From: Actinobacteria bacterium Ga0077560
Lineage (GTDB): Bacteria; Actinomycetota; Thermoleophilia; Miltoncostaeales; Miltoncostaeaceae
Direction: 5' to 3'
Length of the DNA stretch: 62,426 bases
Assembly: GCA_001464275.1 (NCBI GenBank)
Contig: LNFL01000143.1
Span: forward strand, 1 to 62,426
Below the pieces are notes generated by a model. That model saw nothing but the letters and a program-made list of their open reading frames with translations, did not search any database and had not been told where the DNA came from. Each line of letters opens with the position of its first letter. The stretch's first letter is position 1. This document shows positions 32,571 to 40,952 of the stretch, one piece after another. A program made the translations under genes and the position numbers.

Positions 32571-33410
32571 ATGAGCCTCGAAACCGCCTCCCCTCGCCGT
32601 GCAACCGACGGCCCCCTCGCCCCGGACTACGTCCGGTTCTGCGCGGGCATCAAGTCCCTCACCGGGATCGACCTGGGCCAGTACCGCCCCGCCCAGATGG
32701 AGCGCCGGCTGCGCACCTTCGCCGAGCGCAACGGATCCAAGGACCTGGACGCGTACCTGACCACGCTGAAGGGCGACAAGAACGCCCTCGACGGGTTCCT
32801 GGACCGCATGACCATCAACGTGTCCGAGCTGTTCCGGAACCCGGAGCGGTTCAAGGAACTCGAGACGGACATCATGCCGCGGCTCCTGGCCGCGCACCCC
32901 CGGGGCCTCAAGATCTGGAGCGCCGGCTGTTCGTACGGCGCCGAGGTCTACTCGCTCTTCATCCTCGCCAAGGAGCTGGCGCCCCGCGCGTCGCACGAGC
33001 TCCACGCGTACGACCTGGACGAGCGCGTGCTGGCCCGCGCGAAGGCGGGCGTGTTCTCGCCCACCGACATGCGCAACGTCAGCCCCGAGCGCCGCGCCAA
33101 GTGGTTCACCGAGGTCGCCGGTCCCAGCGGCCCCGAGTGGCACGCCAAGGACGAGCTGCGGCGCGGTATCCAGTTCAAGCGGTTCGATCTGCTGAAGGAC
33201 CGGTTCCCGACCGGCATGCACCTCATCGCGTGCCGGAACGTCGTCATCTACTTCAACGACGACGCCAAGGACATCCTCTACAAGAAGTTCCTGGATGCCC
33301 TCGTGCCCGCTGGCGTGCTGTTCGTCGGTTCGACGGAGCGCATCAACGGGTCCGAGGAGATGGGATGGGAGAAGGCCGGGACCTTCTTCTACGGCCGTCC
33401 TGGGCGGTAG
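32571..33410 (+). CDS. cheR: Chemotaxis protein methyltransferase CheR
   Basis: 279 residues. The N-terminal helical domain ('LGQYRPAQMERRLRTFAERN', 'DRMTINVSELFRNPERF') precedes the SAM-binding domain: motif I 'KIWSAGCSYGAEVYSL', acidic 'HAYDLDERVLARAKAG', then 'GMHLIACRNVVIYFNDDAKD'. It methylates receptor glutamates, opposing CheB. ATG 32571 gives the expected family N-terminus; an ATG at 32544 in frame lies upstream of the presumed promoter -10. It is convergent with the YyaC-like gene, 1 base apart. Confidence 0.93.
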   Translation: MSLETASPRRATDGPLAPDYVRFCAGIKSLTGIDLGQYRPAQMERRLRTFAERNGSKDLDAYLTTLKGDKNALDGFLDRMTINVSELFRNPERFKELETDIMPRLLAAHPRGLKIWSAGCSYGAEVYSLFILAKELAPRASHELHAYDLDERVLARAKAGVFSPTDMRNVSPERRAKWFTEVAGPSGPEWHAKDELRRGIQFKRFDLLKDRFPTGMHLIACRNVVIYFNDDAKDILYKKFLDALVPAGVLFVGSTERINGSEEMGWEKAGTFFYGRPGR

Positions 33411-33411
33411 C

Positions 33412-34011
33412 TCAGGCGGCCGCTGCGGTCGCGGTGGCGCGGATCGAACGGTCCGCGGCGCCGCGCCGCACCATGCGCAACGACCACCAGCAGGCCGTCC
33501 CGATGGTCTCGGCCAGTTCCTGGACCATGAACAGGCGGGTGCTCTGCAGCACCTGCGCGTCCAGGGCCCCGGCCGACACGTTCACGGTGGCGGTGATGGA
33601 CAGCTCTCCCACCTCGGGAAGCGCCTTCCCGACGCCCTGGCCGGGCTTCAGCCCGCCGGGACGCAGGGTGATGGACCCCACGTTCGACGAGGCGCCCAGC
33701 GCCGCGTCGATCGCGATGACCAGCGGGCGGGGGTCGGCGGCGGCCAGCGGCCCGAGCCGCTCCGCGAGGTTCAGCGCGTGAAGCGGTTCCTCGAGGGTGC
33801 CGATCACGGACTCCTCGGGGCAGCCCAGGCGGCGGAGGCGCTGGCCCACCAGCGGGCCCAGGGCATCGCCGGTGGAACGGTCGGTGCCGATACAGGCGAA
33901 CACCACGGGGCGCTGCGGCGCGCCGTTCAGCGTGAGGGCGCGTTCGAGCGCCGAGCTGAGGGTGATGAGGGCGGTCGGTTCGGTGCCGCGGAGGTTGAGC
34001 GTCGAGTCCAT
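33412..34011 (-). CDS. YyaC/DUF1256 family protein (putative spore-protease-like)
   Basis: 199 residues. The DUF1256/YyaC pattern is clear in about 40-165: 'FACIGTDRSTGDALGPLVGQ', 'GTLEEPLHALNLAERL', 'PLVIAIDAALGASSNVGSIT', 'GGLKPGQGVGKALPEVGELS'. In endospore formers YyaC is a sporulation-associated protein related to germination-type proteases. Its presence here, antisense-oriented in the middle of a chemotaxis cluster, is unexpected. The start codon is 4 bp from the -35 of the divergent cheA promoter, so the two genes share a control region. Function here is unknown. Confidence 0.82.
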   Translation of the reverse strand: MDSTLNLRGTEPTALITLSSALERALTLNGAPQRPVVFACIGTDRSTGDALGPLVGQRLRRLGCPEESVIGTLEEPLHALNLAERLGPLAAADPRPLVIAIDAALGASSNVGSITLRPGGLKPGQGVGKALPEVGELSITATVNVSAGALDAQVLQSTRLFMVQELAETIGTACWWSLRMVRRGAADRSIRATATAAAA

Positions 34012-34014
34012 GAC

Positions 34015-34041
34015 TAAAGCCTGTCCCTGGGTGGCCGATGA
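34015..34041 (+). promoter_or_regulatory. Sigma-28-type promoter for cheA-cheC-cheD
   Basis: TAAA (34015-34018), 15 bases, GCCGATGA (34034-34041). This is the only site here with the classical TAAA -35. It is followed by a leader of about 120 bases with AGGGGGA at 34151-34157 before the cheA GTG. Confidence 0.72.
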
Positions 34042-34164
34042 CGGTGACGAGCAGGGTAGGAGGGCCCGGGGTGGCTCAGGAACTGCCCATGCGACTAGTG
34101 CAGCAGCGGGGGCGGGGCTGGCACCCCGACCTTCGGGCCGCTGAAGACCCAGGGGGACGAACCG

Positions 34165-36313
34165 GTGGACATGCAGGAGTATCTCGGCCTCTTCCTCGAC
34201 GAGAGTCGAGAGAACCTTCAGGCCCTGAACGCCTCGATCCTGGATCTTGAGCGGGAGCCCGATGACCCGGGCGAGGCGCTCAACACGATCTTCAGGGTCG
34301 CGCACTCGTTGAAGGGCATGAGCGCCACCATGGGCTTCGAGCGCATGGCGGGGCTGACGCACCGCATGGAGGAGGTCCTCTCCAAGCTCCGCGACGGCGC
34401 GGCGCCGGTCACGACCGACGTCACCGACGCGCTGTTCGCGTGTCTGGACATGCTGGAGGGCATGGTCAACGACATCGGTGAGGGTGGGGACGGCACCGCC
34501 GACACCACGCCGCTGATGGACCGGCTCTCGGCGATCCTGTCCGGCGAGGCGCTCGCCGGGGCCCAGGCCGCCGCGACCATGGCGCCGCCCGCGCCGCCCG
34601 CCGCGGTGGAGGAGCCGGCCCAGGCCGAGCCCGAGGCCGATGCGGACCCCGCCACGGCCGATGGGGCCGAGGCCGCTCCGGCCGGGCTCTCGCAGTACGA
34701 GGCCATGGTGATCGCGGAGGCCGCGGAGCGCGGGATGACCGTGCACCGTCTCCACGTGACCCTCGAGCCGAACTGCATGCTCCGCGCCGCACGCGCCTAC
34801 ATGGTGGTGCAGGAGGTCGAGGGCATCGGGGAGCTCATCAAGTCCGAGCCCTCCACGGAGGACCTCGAGCGCGAGGCCTTCGACCACGAGTTCACGATCT
34901 GGCTGGCCAGCGACCGTGAGGCGGCCGACATCGTCGTCGCCGTCACGTCGGTGAGCGAGGTCGAGACCTGCGACATCGGCGCCATCGACGCGCCGCCGGC
35001 CGAGACCGCCGCCGAGGAGGCCCCGGCCGCCGAGGAGGCGCCCGAGGTGGTCGCGGAGGCGGTCGCCGAGGCGCCCGCCGAGCCCGTGGCCCCGCCGGCG
35101 CCCGCCGCGCCCGCGCCGGCCAAGCCCGCGGCCGAGGCGAAGTCCGCGGCCGCCGACGGTGGCGCGAAGAAGGCGAAGGCCGCGCCGACCGTCCGTGTCG
35201 GCACCGACCGGCTCGACTCCCTCATGAACCTCATGGGCGAGATGGTCATCCACCGCACGCGTCTCTGGCAGCTCTCCGCCGACCACGACCTCGCCGATCT
35301 GCGCGGCGCCGTGGAGGAGATGACGCGGGTCACCAACGACCTGCAGAGCCTCATCATGCAGGTCCGCATGATGCCCGTGGAGGCCGTGTTCATGCGGTTC
35401 CCGCGCATGGTGCGCGACCTCGCGAACACCCTCGGCAAGCAGCTCGAGCTCATCATCACCGGTGAGGCTCGGCGACCCGCTGGTCCACATGCTGCGCAAC
35501 GCCGTGGACCACGGCCTGGAGCTTCCCGACGAGCGCATCGCGGCGGGCAAGGACCCCGTCGGGACGGTGCGGCTCACGGCCCGCCACGAGGGCAACAGCG
35601 TGGTGATCGAGGTGTCGGAGGACGGCCGCGGCCTGGACCCCGAGGGGCTCCGGAACGCCGTGGTCAAGAAGGGCCTCATGACCCGCGAGGAGGTCGACGC
35701 CCTCTCCGACCGCGAGGCGCAGGAGCTCATCTTCCTGCCCGGGTTCAGCACCGCCGCGGTCACCACCGACGTGTCCGGCCGAGGTGTCGGCATGGACGCG
35801 GTGCGCGCCAAGATCAACGGCCTGAACGGCTCGGTCGAGATCATCAGCGAGCTCGGCAAGGGCAGCCGCTTCGTCATCCGCCTCCCGCTCACCCTGGCGA
35901 TCATCCAGGCGCTGCTGGTGAAGGGCGCCGGCGAGGTCTACGCGCTGCCGCTGGAGGCGATCGAGGAGACCGTCGTCATCGACCGCAGCGACACCCGTCC
36001 GGTGGACGGCGTCGAGTGCATGGTGCTGCGCGACCACATCGTCCCGCTCGTCTCGCTCCGCGAGCGCCTGGGGCTGTACGGCATGGAGGAGGAGGGCGAC
36101 AAGCACAGCGTCGTCGTCGTCAAGAGCGGCACGGCGCGTCTGGGGGTGGTCGTCGACCAGCTCGTCGGCCAGCAGGACGTTGTCATCAAGCACCTGCCCG
36201 AGTACCTCGGCGACGTCCGCGGGGTCGCGGGCGCCACGATCCTCGGCGACGGCTCCGTCGCCCTGATCGTGGACGTCGGCGCGCTCGGCGACCGCAGAGG
36301 AGTCACCGCGTGA
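34165..36313 (+). pseudogene. cheA: Chemotaxis histidine kinase CheA, disrupted near 35458-35468
   Basis: GTG 34165 starts an HPt domain with phospho-His near residue 47 ('AHSLKGMSATMGF'), then a CheY-binding region, an Ala/Pro/Glu linker, and the dimerisation helix pair ('RLDSLMNLMGEMVIHRTRLW'). At about residue 432 ('LIITGE') the frame breaks. The ATPase domain resumes in another frame at 'LGDPLVHMLRNAVDHGLELP' and runs through 'GFSTAAVTTDVSGRGVGMDA' and the CheW-like domain to TGA 36311-36313. About 13 residues that family members carry between these points are gone, 2 modulo 3 in length. All ATP-binding boxes are otherwise intact. The end overlaps cheC (GTGA). Confidence 0.88.
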
Positions 36314-36987
36314 GCACCGACACCCCCACACCGGCGGAGGAGACCGCTGCGACGGTCGCTCCGATCGAGCTGAGCGATCTGGACGCCCTGCAGCTCGACG
36401 CGCTGCGCGAGGTCGGCAACATCGGCGCCGGCACCGCCGCGTCGTCGCTGTCGCAGATGACCGGCCAGCCCATCGGGATGGCCGTTCCGCGCGTCTCCGT
36501 GCTGCCGGTCGAGGAGGTCCCCGACCGCGTCGGCGGCGAGGAGCAGATCGTCGTGGCCGTGTACCTGCGGGTGTTCGGCGACGCGCCGGGCCACATCGTG
36601 TTCATCACCGCCGCCGAGACCGCGCACGAGGTGTGCGACCAGCTCATGGGCGGGATGACCTCCGGGGAGCCCGGCCCGTCCGGCTTCTCCGACATGGAGC
36701 TCTCGGCGCTGCAGGAGATCGGCAACATCATGACCGGCTCGTACCTGCGGGCCCTCGCGGACCTCACCAAGCTCCACATGGAGCCGTCCCCGCCGGCCCT
36801 GGGCGTGGACATGACGGCGGCGCTCCTCAGCGCGGTGCTCGCCGAGGTCGCCATGCACTCCAGCATGGCCCTGCTCATCGAGACCGCTTTCGAGGAGGAC
36901 GACATGCCGAACTTCGGGCACTTCGTCTACATCCCCGAGCCCGCCGCTCTGACGACGGTGCTCCGCGGGCTGGGCCTCACCGCATGA
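36310..36987 (+). CDS. cheC: CheY-P phosphatase CheC
   Basis: 225 residues from GTG 36310. Two ExxN phosphatase helices: 'ALREVGNIGAGTAASSLSQM' and 'ALQEIGNIMTGSYLRALADL'. Together with FliY this gives two CheC-type phosphatases in the locus, one at the switch and one likely working with CheD. Coupled by 4-base overlaps to cheA and cheD. Confidence 0.93.
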   Translation: MSTDTPTPAEETAATVAPIELSDLDALQLDALREVGNIGAGTAASSLSQMTGQPIGMAVPRVSVLPVEEVPDRVGGEEQIVVAVYLRVFGDAPGHIVFITAAETAHEVCDQLMGGMTSGEPGPSGFSDMELSALQEIGNIMTGSYLRALADLTKLHMEPSPPALGVDMTAALLSAVLAEVAMHSSMALLIETAFEEDDMPNFGHFVYIPEPAALTTVLRGLGLTA

Positions 36988-37508
36988 GCACTCGGGCGAC
37001 CCCCGCCGCCACGAGCGCTCGCGTGACCTCGCTGAAGGTCGGACTCGGCCAGTTGGTGGTATCCAGCAACCCGGAGGACATCCTGGCCGCTCTCGGCCTG
37101 GGGTCCTGCATCGGGCTCACGGTGTTCGACCCCGTCGCCAAGGTGGCGGGGATGGTGCACGTCATGCTGCCGGAGTCGGACATCGCGTCCCGCCCCGGCC
37201 CGGAGGGCAAGTACGCGGACACCGCGATTCCCGCCCTCCTCGCCGCCGTGCGCAAGCTCGGCGCCGAGCCCACCCGCCTGGTCTGCAAGATGGCCGGCGG
37301 CGCCCAGATGTTCGGCAACGGATCGGGTGGGGGCATGCTGAACATCGGCTCCCGCAACGCGATCGCCGTCCGAGCGGCGCTCCAGGGCGCGGGCCTGCGC
37401 CTGCGGGCGGCCCAGACGGGCGGCAACTTCGGCCGCACATTGGAGCTGCGCGTCGGCTCCGGCGTGGTCACCGTCCGCACCGTGGGCGGCCCCACCGAAG
37501 AGCTGTAG
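36984..37508 (+). CDS. cheD: Chemoreceptor glutamine deamidase CheD
   Basis: 174 residues. Catalytic Cys near 42 in 'GLGSCIGLTVFDP', His near 59 in 'AGMVHVMLPES', and downstream family blocks 'KYADTAIPALLAAVRKLGA' and 'KMAGGAQMF' and 'GGNFGRTLEL'. CheD deamidates receptor glutamines and binds CheC. It ends the cheA unit and is followed by three stacked hairpins. Confidence 0.94.
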   Translation: MSTRATPAATSARVTSLKVGLGQLVVSSNPEDILAALGLGSCIGLTVFDPVAKVAGMVHVMLPESDIASRPGPEGKYADTAIPALLAAVRKLGAEPTRLVCKMAGGAQMFGNGSGGGMLNIGSRNAIAVRAALQGAGLRLRAAQTGGNFGRTLELRVGSGVVTVRTVGGPTEEL

Positions 37509-37510
37509 GA

Positions 37511-37534
37511 CCGCCCCGGCCTCCGGCCGGGCGG
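37511..37534 (+). terminator. GC hairpin 1 after cheD
   Basis: CCGCCCCGGCC (37511-37521) and GGCCGGGCGG (37525-37534) pair around TCC with one bulged C. It begins 2 bases after the cheD stop. Confidence 0.5.
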
Positions 37535-37548
37535 GTGAGGCACACGAG

Positions 37549-37567
37549 CGGCGCCCTCCGGGCGCCG
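37549..37567 (+). terminator. GC hairpin 2 after cheD
   Basis: CGGCGCCC-TCC-GGGCGCCG is a perfect 8-bp stem, followed by TTCGTCGTTCC, the nearest thing to a T-rich tail in the set. Confidence 0.6.
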
Positions 37568-37573
37568 TTCGTC

Positions 37574-37601
37574 GTTCCGGGCGCTCCGCAACGCCCGGAA
37601 C
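37574..37601 (+). terminator. GC hairpin 3, abutting the flhB promoter
   Basis: GTTCCGGGCG (37574-37583) pairs perfectly with CGCCCGGAAC (37592-37601). It ends 2 bases before TCAA of the flhB promoter. Confidence 0.6.
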
Positions 37602-37603
37602 GC

Positions 37604-37630
37604 TCAACTCATCGCGGAAACGGCCGATGG
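37604..37630 (+). promoter_or_regulatory. Sigma-28-type promoter for flhB-flhA-flhF
   Basis: TCAA (37604-37607), 15 bases, GCCGATGG (37623-37630). The leader to the flhB ATG is about 120 bases; I see no recognisable riboswitch in it. Confidence 0.7.
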
Positions 37631-37750
37631 GGGTGACGTGATCGGTCCCCGTCTCGGGCCGTCACCGCTGCCTCTGGCCCCGGATGGGCCGCCCGGCGCG
37701 AGCGCGTTCACCGCCATGGAGGGCTGACACCGGAGCACCGGCAGCGGCCC

Positions 37751-38815
37751 ATGGCCGAAGACCGCACAGAGAAAGCAACACCCAAACGCCGCGACGAGGC
37801 TCGTGAGCGGGGTCAGGTCGCGCGGTCGACCGAGCTCAACACCGGTGCCGGCCTGCTGGCGCTGTTCATGCTGCTCGCCGCGTTCGGCGGCTCCATGCTC
37901 ACCACCTTCGCGGAGCTGATGTCCGGCTTCCTGGGCAGCGCGGGCGAGACAGGCGCGATCGGCCCGGGCGACGGCTTCCAGCTCATGATGGACGCCGGGA
38001 TGACCTCCCTGAAGATCACCGCCCCGTTCGCGATCGGCGGTGCCGTCGTCGGCGCGGTCATGTCCGCCCTCCAGGTCCGCCCGGGCTTCTTCCCGAAGGT
38101 CGTCACGCCGCGCTTCTCGGCGATCAGCCCGATCACCGGGGTGAAGCGCCTCTTCTCGATCCGCTCCTTCGCGATGCTCGCCAAGGACCTCCTGAAGATC
38201 GGGATCGTCTCCGCGGTGACCTGGTGGTCGCTGAGCGGGCAGATGGACACCCTCATGAACCTCACGGGAGCCGACCCGCAGCGGTCGCTCGCGGTCGTGT
38301 CGTCCATCGTCATGAAGCTCGGCTTCGCGGTGGCGGGGGCCTACATCATCCTGGCCATCGCCGACGTCGTCTACGAGCGCTGGCAGCACGAGCGCGACAT
38401 GCGGATGAGCAAGGACGAGGTCAAGCGCGAGGCCAAGGAGGGGGACATCTCCCCCGAGGTGAAGGCGCAGATGAAGCGCCGGCAGCGCGAGATGGCCGTG
38501 CGCCGCATGATGTCCTCGGTCCCCGAGGCCGACGTCGTCATCACGAACCCCACCCACTTCGCGGTGGCGCTCAAGTACACGCGGGACCTGCCCGCGCCGA
38601 AGGTGGTCGCCAAGGGCGCCGACCAGGTGGCGCTGCGCATCCGCGCGGTCGCCGCCGAGCACGGGGTCACCGTGATGGAGGACCCGCCCCTCGCCCGGAG
38701 CCTGTACGCCGCGGTCGAGGTGGGGCAGCTGATCCCCGCCGAGGCGTTCGCGGCCGTCGCCGAGATCCTCGCCCACGTCTACCGCGTCGCCGGCCGCGAG
38801 CCGGCCGTCGCGTGA
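37751..38815 (+). CDS. flhB: Flagellar export switch protein FlhB
   Basis: 354 residues. Opens with the standard 'DRTEKATPKRRDEARERGQV', has four membrane segments in about 30-215, and the autocleavage motif Asn-Pro-Thr-His at about 266-269 ('VVITNPTHFAVALKYTRDLP'). FlhB cleaves itself and, with FliK, switches substrate class. ATG 37751. Followed 16 bases later by flhA. Confidence 0.95.
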   Translation: MAEDRTEKATPKRRDEARERGQVARSTELNTGAGLLALFMLLAAFGGSMLTTFAELMSGFLGSAGETGAIGPGDGFQLMMDAGMTSLKITAPFAIGGAVVGAVMSALQVRPGFFPKVVTPRFSAISPITGVKRLFSIRSFAMLAKDLLKIGIVSAVTWWSLSGQMDTLMNLTGADPQRSLAVVSSIVMKLGFAVAGAYIILAIADVVYERWQHERDMRMSKDEVKREAKEGDISPEVKAQMKRRQREMAVRRMMSSVPEADVVITNPTHFAVALKYTRDLPAPKVVAKGADQVALRIRAVAAEHGVTVMEDPPLARSLYAAVEVGQLIPAEAFAAVAEILAHVYRVAGREPAVA

Positions 38816-38831
38816 CGGGGGGAGCTGAGCG

Positions 38832-40934
38832 ATGAGCACCGCCACCGAGACCCCCACCGCCCCGGGCACCCGCGGCATGAGCATCGTCGACCGCGTCACC
38901 GGCTACGGCGACGTGATGATCGCCATCGCGATCGTCGCCATCGTCGCGATGATGATCATCCCGATGCCGAAGATGCTGCTGGACGTCCTGCTGACGGCCA
39001 ACATCTCGCTCGCGCTCGCAATCGTCCTCGCCACGATCTACACCACCGAGCCGTTGCAGTTCTCGATCTTCCCGAGCCTGCTGCTCGTGGCCACATTGTT
39101 CCGCCTCGCGCTGAACATCTCCGGCACACGGCTCATCCTGCTGGAGGGCGACGCCGGCGAGGTCATCCGGGCCTTCGGGACGTTCGTGGTGGGCGGCAAC
39201 ATCGTCGTCGGCCTCATCGTCTTCACCATCCTCATCGTCATCCAGTTCGTGGTCATCACGAACGGTGCCGGGCGCGTGGCCGAGGTGGCCGCCCGGTTCA
39301 CCCTCGACGCCATGCCGGGCAAGCAGATGGCCATCGACGCCGACCTCAACGCCGGTGTCATCACCGACGAGGAGGCGCAGAAGCGCCGCACCTCCATCTC
39401 CAAGGAGGCGGACTTCTACGGGGCGATGGACGGTGCCTCGAAGTTCGTCAAGGGTGACGCGATCGCCGCCGTGCTGATCGTGTTCATCAACCTCATCGGC
39501 GGCATGGCCGTCGGCGTGCTGCAGCAGGGCATGGCGGTCGGCGAGGCGATCCAGCACTTCTCGCTGCTGACGGTGGGTGAGGGGCTGGTCAACCAGATCC
39601 CGGCCCTGCTCATCTCCACCGCCACCGGCATCATCGTCACCCGCGCCGCCGGGGAGTCCGACCTCGGGAAGGACCTCACCAAGCAGCTCACCGCGCAGCC
39701 GCGCGCCCTGATGATCACCGGATCGGTGGTCACCCTCATGGGCCTGGTGCCCGGACTGCCCACGCTTCCGTTCTTCGTGATCGGCGGGAGCATCTTCGCC
39801 CTCTCGATGATCCTCAAGCGGGGACAGGAGGCGGAGGTCGAGGCCCAGGCGGAGTCCGACGCCACGGCGCTGGCCACCCGTCCGTCCGAGCCCGAGAACG
39901 TGGCGCAGCTGCTTCCGCTGGACCCCCTCGAGCTGGAGATCGGCTACGGCCTCATCCCGCTGGTGGACAAGGAGGAGGGCGGCGACCTGCTGGGCCGCGT
40001 CGCGATGGTCCGGCGGCAGACCGCCACGGAGCTGGGCCTCTCGCTGGCGCCCATCCGCATCCGCGACAACATCCAGCTGCAGTCGCACGAGTACGCCATC
40101 AAGATCCGCGGCGTCGAGGTGGCCCGCTGGGCGCTCATGCCCGGCCAGCTGCTCGCCATGAACCCCGGGACCGCCGACGCCCACCTGGACGGCATCCCCA
40201 CCACCGAGCCGGCCTTCGGCCTGCCCGCGGTGTGGATCTCCGACAGCCAGCGCGAGCAGGCGGAGATCAGCGGCTACACGGTCGTGGACCCCACCTCCCT
40301 GGTGGTCACCCACCTGTCGGAGATCATCCGCCGCGACGCCGACGAGCTGCTGTCCCGCCAGGACACCCGCAGCCTGCTCGACCAGCTCAAGGAGCGCTAC
40401 CCCGCCGCCGTCGAGGAGCTCGTGCCCGACCACCTGTCGGTCGGCGAGGTGCAGCGCGTGCTGCAGCACCTGCTGGTCGAGGGCGTGTCGATCCGCGACC
40501 TGGTCACGATCCTGGAGACCCTCGGCGACAAGGCGAAGATCACCAAGGACGTCGCCATCCTCGCCGAGTACTGCCGCCAGGCGCTCGCCCGCGTCATCTG
40601 CGGCCGGTACCTCGACGAGCGCGGCACCCTGCGGGCCATCACCCTCGACCCGGACATGGACCGCGAGATCGCCGAGTCGGTCACCCGCACCGAGGACGGC
40701 GCCCACCCCTCCATGGACCCCTCCCGCCTCGGGGACCTCCTCGCGGTGCTCATGCAGCAGGCCGAGGCGGCCCAGGCGATCGGCGCCCCGCCGGTGGTCC
40801 TGTGCTCGGCCGCCACGCGCCGGCACCTCAAGGCCCTCACCGTCCACGCAATGCCCAACCTGACCGTCCTCTCCTACAACGAGATCCTCCCCGACGTGCG
40901 CGTTGAGCCCGTCGGGATGGCACGCGTCGCCTGA
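38832..40934 (+). CDS. flhA: Flagellar export gate protein FlhA
   Basis: 700 residues, full family length. Eight membrane helices in the first about 330 residues; the FHIPEP-type loop is seen as 'RFTLDAMPGKQMAIDADLNA' and 'EADFYGAMDGASKFVKGDAI'. The large cytoplasmic domain follows ('PIRIRDNIQLQSHEYAIKIR', 'DLVTILETLGDKAKITKDVA'). FlhA receives chaperone-substrate complexes and conducts protons. GGGGGGAG precedes ATG 38832. Confidence 0.96.
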   Translation: MSTATETPTAPGTRGMSIVDRVTGYGDVMIAIAIVAIVAMMIIPMPKMLLDVLLTANISLALAIVLATIYTTEPLQFSIFPSLLLVATLFRLALNISGTRLILLEGDAGEVIRAFGTFVVGGNIVVGLIVFTILIVIQFVVITNGAGRVAEVAARFTLDAMPGKQMAIDADLNAGVITDEEAQKRRTSISKEADFYGAMDGASKFVKGDAIAAVLIVFINLIGGMAVGVLQQGMAVGEAIQHFSLLTVGEGLVNQIPALLISTATGIIVTRAAGESDLGKDLTKQLTAQPRALMITGSVVTLMGLVPGLPTLPFFVIGGSIFALSMILKRGQEAEVEAQAESDATALATRPSEPENVAQLLPLDPLELEIGYGLIPLVDKEEGGDLLGRVAMVRRQTATELGLSLAPIRIRDNIQLQSHEYAIKIRGVEVARWALMPGQLLAMNPGTADAHLDGIPTTEPAFGLPAVWISDSQREQAEISGYTVVDPTSLVVTHLSEIIRRDADELLSRQDTRSLLDQLKERYPAAVEELVPDHLSVGEVQRVLQHLLVEGVSIRDLVTILETLGDKAKITKDVAILAEYCRQALARVICGRYLDERGTLRAITLDPDMDREIAESVTRTEDGAHPSMDPSRLGDLLAVLMQQAEAAQAIGAPPVVLCSAATRRHLKALTVHAMPNLTVLSYNEILPDVRVEPVGMARVA

Positions 40935-40952
40935 TAAGGAGCGAGCAGACCG

